This document shows positions 7,801 to 8,166 of a stretch of DNA of 8,166 nt, piece by piece. The notes beneath the pieces were generated by a model. That model did no database searches. It worked only from the letters and a program-made list of their open reading frames with translations, and was not told the DNA's origin. The stretch comes from Deltaproteobacteria bacterium (lineage in GTDB: Bacteria > Desulfobacterota > DSM-4660 > Desulfatiglandales > Desulfatiglandaceae), in assembly GCA_019307645.1 (NCBI GenBank), contig JAFDJF010000072.1:1-8166 (forward strand), given 5' to 3'. A program made the position numbers and the translations under genes. Position 1 is the stretch's first letter, and each line of letters begins with the position of its first letter.

Positions 7801-8051
7801 CCCTGCCCTCTTTTGCAGGTCACTACCGCCAGTTTCAGCCATCATATCCCAGTGAAGGTGTCCGGATTGTCATCCGGGTCACCCAACACAATGATCACAA
7901 GGCCCTGGCAGACATCGACTTTATCGATCCTTTCAAAGACAAACTGATTGCCCGGATGGAGGGTTATGAATGCATTATTGATGCGTCACTAAATAGCGCC
8001 TTCCGCCGCAACCAGTTGCCCCGGCACAATGGGGTTGAGGCCATGGCTTAA
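1803..8051 (+). CDS. PfaA-like iterative type I polyketide/fatty-acid synthase, KS-AT-ACP-KR-DH
   Basis: A 2082-residue cytosolic megasynthase, complete. Domains seen: ketosynthase about 17-473, with DAACASS (Cys218), HGTGT (His353) and GHTKAAAG (His393); acyltransferase about 581-885, with GQGSQ (588-592), GHSYGE (Ser687) and GAFHS (His791), a malonyl-type pattern; a disordered linker with a Gln-rich, probably coiled-coil helix at 1016-1064; one carrier protein about 1150-1226 with LGIDSIKR (phosphopantetheine Ser1185); a structural KR half from about 1300; ketoreductase with TGGGRGV (1507-1513), Lys1655, Ser1679, Tyr1692 and Asn1696; and a double-hotdog dehydratase about 1795-2055, with HxxxGxxxxP (His1809-Pro1818) and Asp1982 in LDSSFQ. 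The KS (DTSQLLGL, WQENSFPGLLGNVVAGRIA), the Gln-rich linker and the insert-bearing KR match the PfaA family of polyunsaturated or secondary-lipid synthases. Family PfaA proteins carry tandem carriers; this has one, as in HglE- or enediyne-type enzymes. It has no ER, thioesterase or PPTase, so activation, enoyl reduction and release must come in trans. The product is unknown. Confidence 0.92.
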   Translation: MKTDKDVTASGTFNQTHLAVIGIGCLFPKADNLEAYWSNILNGVDAITEVPETHWQSQDYFGEDSKAIERLCSARGGFISPVDFNPIEFGIPPNAIEAIDTSQLLGLVITQQALKDSGYGPGRRNFDRDRVSVIMGVTGALELVIPLGARLGHPIWRKCLKEAGVEDAIVDDAVNRIASSYVPWQENSFPGLLGNVVAGRIAKHFDLGGTNCVIDAACASSLSALHLAGLELASGRSDMVVTGGVDTFNDVFMFTCFSETQALSPSGNARPFDAQADGTILGEGLGVVVVKRLKDAQRDKDRIYAVIRGIGTSSDGKGQAIYAPSPEGQVRALRNAYQNSDVTPDTIELVEAHGTGTKAGDMAELSALTEVYGSSQSEGTWCALGSVKSQIGHTKAAAGVAGIIKAAMALHHKVLPPTIKVNQPSKLLMSERTPFYVNTQKRPWLANENHPRRAAVSAFGFGGSNFHCVLEEYNPEKTEANWDEGIQILCFSTQNREALKTDLEKWPVDMPWQELRERAQESRSLYNHEHAFRIVLALERGRTDTAKTMANARTMLDKYPLKNSWSTPEGAYFGTGSSPGKLGVVFSGQGSQYVGMFRDLACRFPQMQQAIEEAGRSFTNSRAAKPGNHLIDYIYPHPVFTEEAEADNERALRATQIAQPAIGAVSFGALKVLEYFDVQPDAVAGHSYGELTALCASERMDTRGFFSLSMVRGRLMAEGNIDKGAMLAVKTSVDLVGEVIREEKLDLVIANKNAPDQMVLSGTTDEIKRAARAFDRIKVQNRLLPVSGAFHSSLVAHVREPFLAALGKVDIYETGIPVFANSTANEYPIDPDEVRSILADQLVNPVEFVKEIENMYRHGVRTFLEVGPGAKLTGLVKAIMKGREYSALSLDSSSGRHSGLFDLASSLAFLSVRGYDIKLTLWDPVQKNKAAQTDQKRPPMTIPICGANYMNQKSRNQDLTSAKYQASKAPSVKTALPENTISTDGPVSGQPTGKASVIPVMHTPANPEPLAEALRMTQENMAGLQKLQEQTNQLHRQFLEGQAQAQRTFQALVEQQHHLIQASLGKLPQAGEASFSLSAQQADPGPVQAQSYQVPAAEQNPEHSGIDHVSVSRPDAPEQLIQTPIQSPAFSHVEPSENTDILSNTDIESSLIEKTLLEIVAEKTGYPVEMLELDMELDSDLGIDSIKRVEILSDLQEKLPEAPVAKPEHLGSLKTLTQIVAFLSGPSDSPPSPDSLPAEESPGVQKDDLLRASDAKPSVRPHVPDKAAREKVRGQSPEGFSISNNEIERSVLSLIKLEETVAREGFSISKGSKIWITEDDTGLASGLKERLTSLNYAPKLVPFKDLENIERPEDLGGLVILSPSVNAGDAFLKDSFRLLKHAGPGLRNTAVNGGSVLMTISRMDGSFGFTSLNGQNDPASAGIAGLLKTARHEWPEVHCKALDLAGDYKDISEAVTAIVEEMFLIGPVEVGLSHNGRHTLQLSPVPIEKAFLLESPPLNEGDVVVITGGGRGVTAQVATALAGAFKPTLVLLGRSSKPEPEPDWLAPLTDEAEIKKQLLHRSNGNSSPKQIEEQYCAINAGRELVRNIAGIESAGARVIYRSVDVRDTAKIQSVLEEIRDEEGPIKGLIHGAGVIADCLIEEKTAEQFDQVYSTKVAGLRSLLRAMEQDDLKIMVLFSSFTGRYGRSGQIDYAAANEVLNKFAQQQDRLRPECRVVSVNWGPWNGGMVNTSLRKIFEQEGIGLINLKAGADYLVQEICSNGDRPVEVVIMGKKSGDRLQESIVSRAPSPLSVTFKRQLNVEDYPFLKSHVMNGRAVLPMAIIIEWMAHGAMHGNPGMKFAGFDNLRILKALTMEDHENCIIQILAGKALMNGSTRTVSVELTSSGGNGSNYVHARAEILLAKSLPKGNNPVTEIPLQPYPLKTDEIYDTKRLFHGPEFRGLERVEGYSEHGIVAIAKTAPLPSTWMKSPLRNTWLADPLILDSSFQMMVLWSLEKNGVGSLPSFAGHYRQFQPSYPSEGVRIVIRVTQHNDHKALADIDFIDPFKDKLIARMEGYECIIDASLNSAFRRNQLPRHNGVEAMA

Positions 8052-8052
8052 A

Positions 8053-8166
8053 TAGTGTCTGAACGAAAACTAGGATTTTTCGTCAAGATCAAGGAAGATA
8101 AAAATTTTAACCGCAGGCATACATTAAGTATTTTGAGGATTAAAATTTTTATCTGACACAGATATT
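8053..8166. repeat. second MITE-like palindromic element, cut by the window edge
   Basis: It starts TAGTGTCTGAACG one base after the PKS stop. A perfect 15-bp inverted repeat lies inside: AGATAAAAATTTTAA (8096-8110) and TTAAAATTTTTATCT (8140-8154), 29 bases apart. A separate 7-bp hairpin, ACGAAAA (8063-8069) with TTTTCGT (8077-8083), stands at the left. Imperfect symmetry continues outwards: GATATT at 8161-8166 aligns with the mirror of the left segment containing CAAGATC, so the right half probably goes on past the window. There is no coding capacity. It could also work as a transcript 3' end, though no classic terminator is visible. The mobile nature is inference. Confidence 0.55.

Noticed and set aside
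1803..8051. Assignment as an enediyne synthase (PksE)
   Set aside because: The domain order agrees, but there is no C-terminal PPTase and the linker and KS motifs are closer to PfaA; no enediyne accessory genes are in the window.

Overview
The window looks like a chromosomal segment of an anaerobic, Deltaproteobacteria-type organism (Desulfobacterota, probably near Desulfobacterales). The base composition is moderate, there is an ihfA gene, a tRNA-Val with an AGGCACG acceptor arm, a small four-cysteine protein of a kind I associate with that group, a large PfaA-like iterative polyketide/fatty-acid synthase, and palindromic MITE-like repeats. The taxonomy is inferred from these features and not proven.

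Left part (1-906): a HigB-type RelE/ParE-superfamily toxin gene on the minus strand (1-294) has a near-consensus sigma70 promoter. An operator-like dyad overlaps the -10 box, and the predicted transcript would be almost leaderless. The partner antitoxin would lie beyond the left edge. A non-coding region with several short palindromes follows, then ihfA (619-906, plus) with a strong promoter whose -35 box sits inside a perfect dyad.

Middle part (907-1802): a 156-bp inverted-repeat element starts one base after the ihfA stop. Next come a 45-codon GTG-start gene for a Cys4 basic microprotein (1109-1246, plus), a rho-independent terminator, and a minus-strand tRNA-Val(GAC) gene (1358-1432) with its own promoter. 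The tRNA has C where the nearly universal U33 should be. A divergent promoter at 1530-1558 probably drives the large gene through a leader of about 240 nt.

Right part (1803-8166): a single 2082-residue protein with the order KS-AT-Gln-rich linker-ACP-KR-DH. All catalytic residues I could check are present. There is one carrier protein where classic PfaA has a tandem array, and no ER, thioesterase or phosphopantetheinyl transferase, so it needs partners in trans that are not in this window. Its stop codon is followed, again after exactly one base, by a second palindromic element that starts with the same 7-mer (TAGTGTC) and runs off the window edge. The repeated placement of two different palindromic elements directly behind stop codons, the single-ACP synthase and the C33 tRNA are the points most worth following up.
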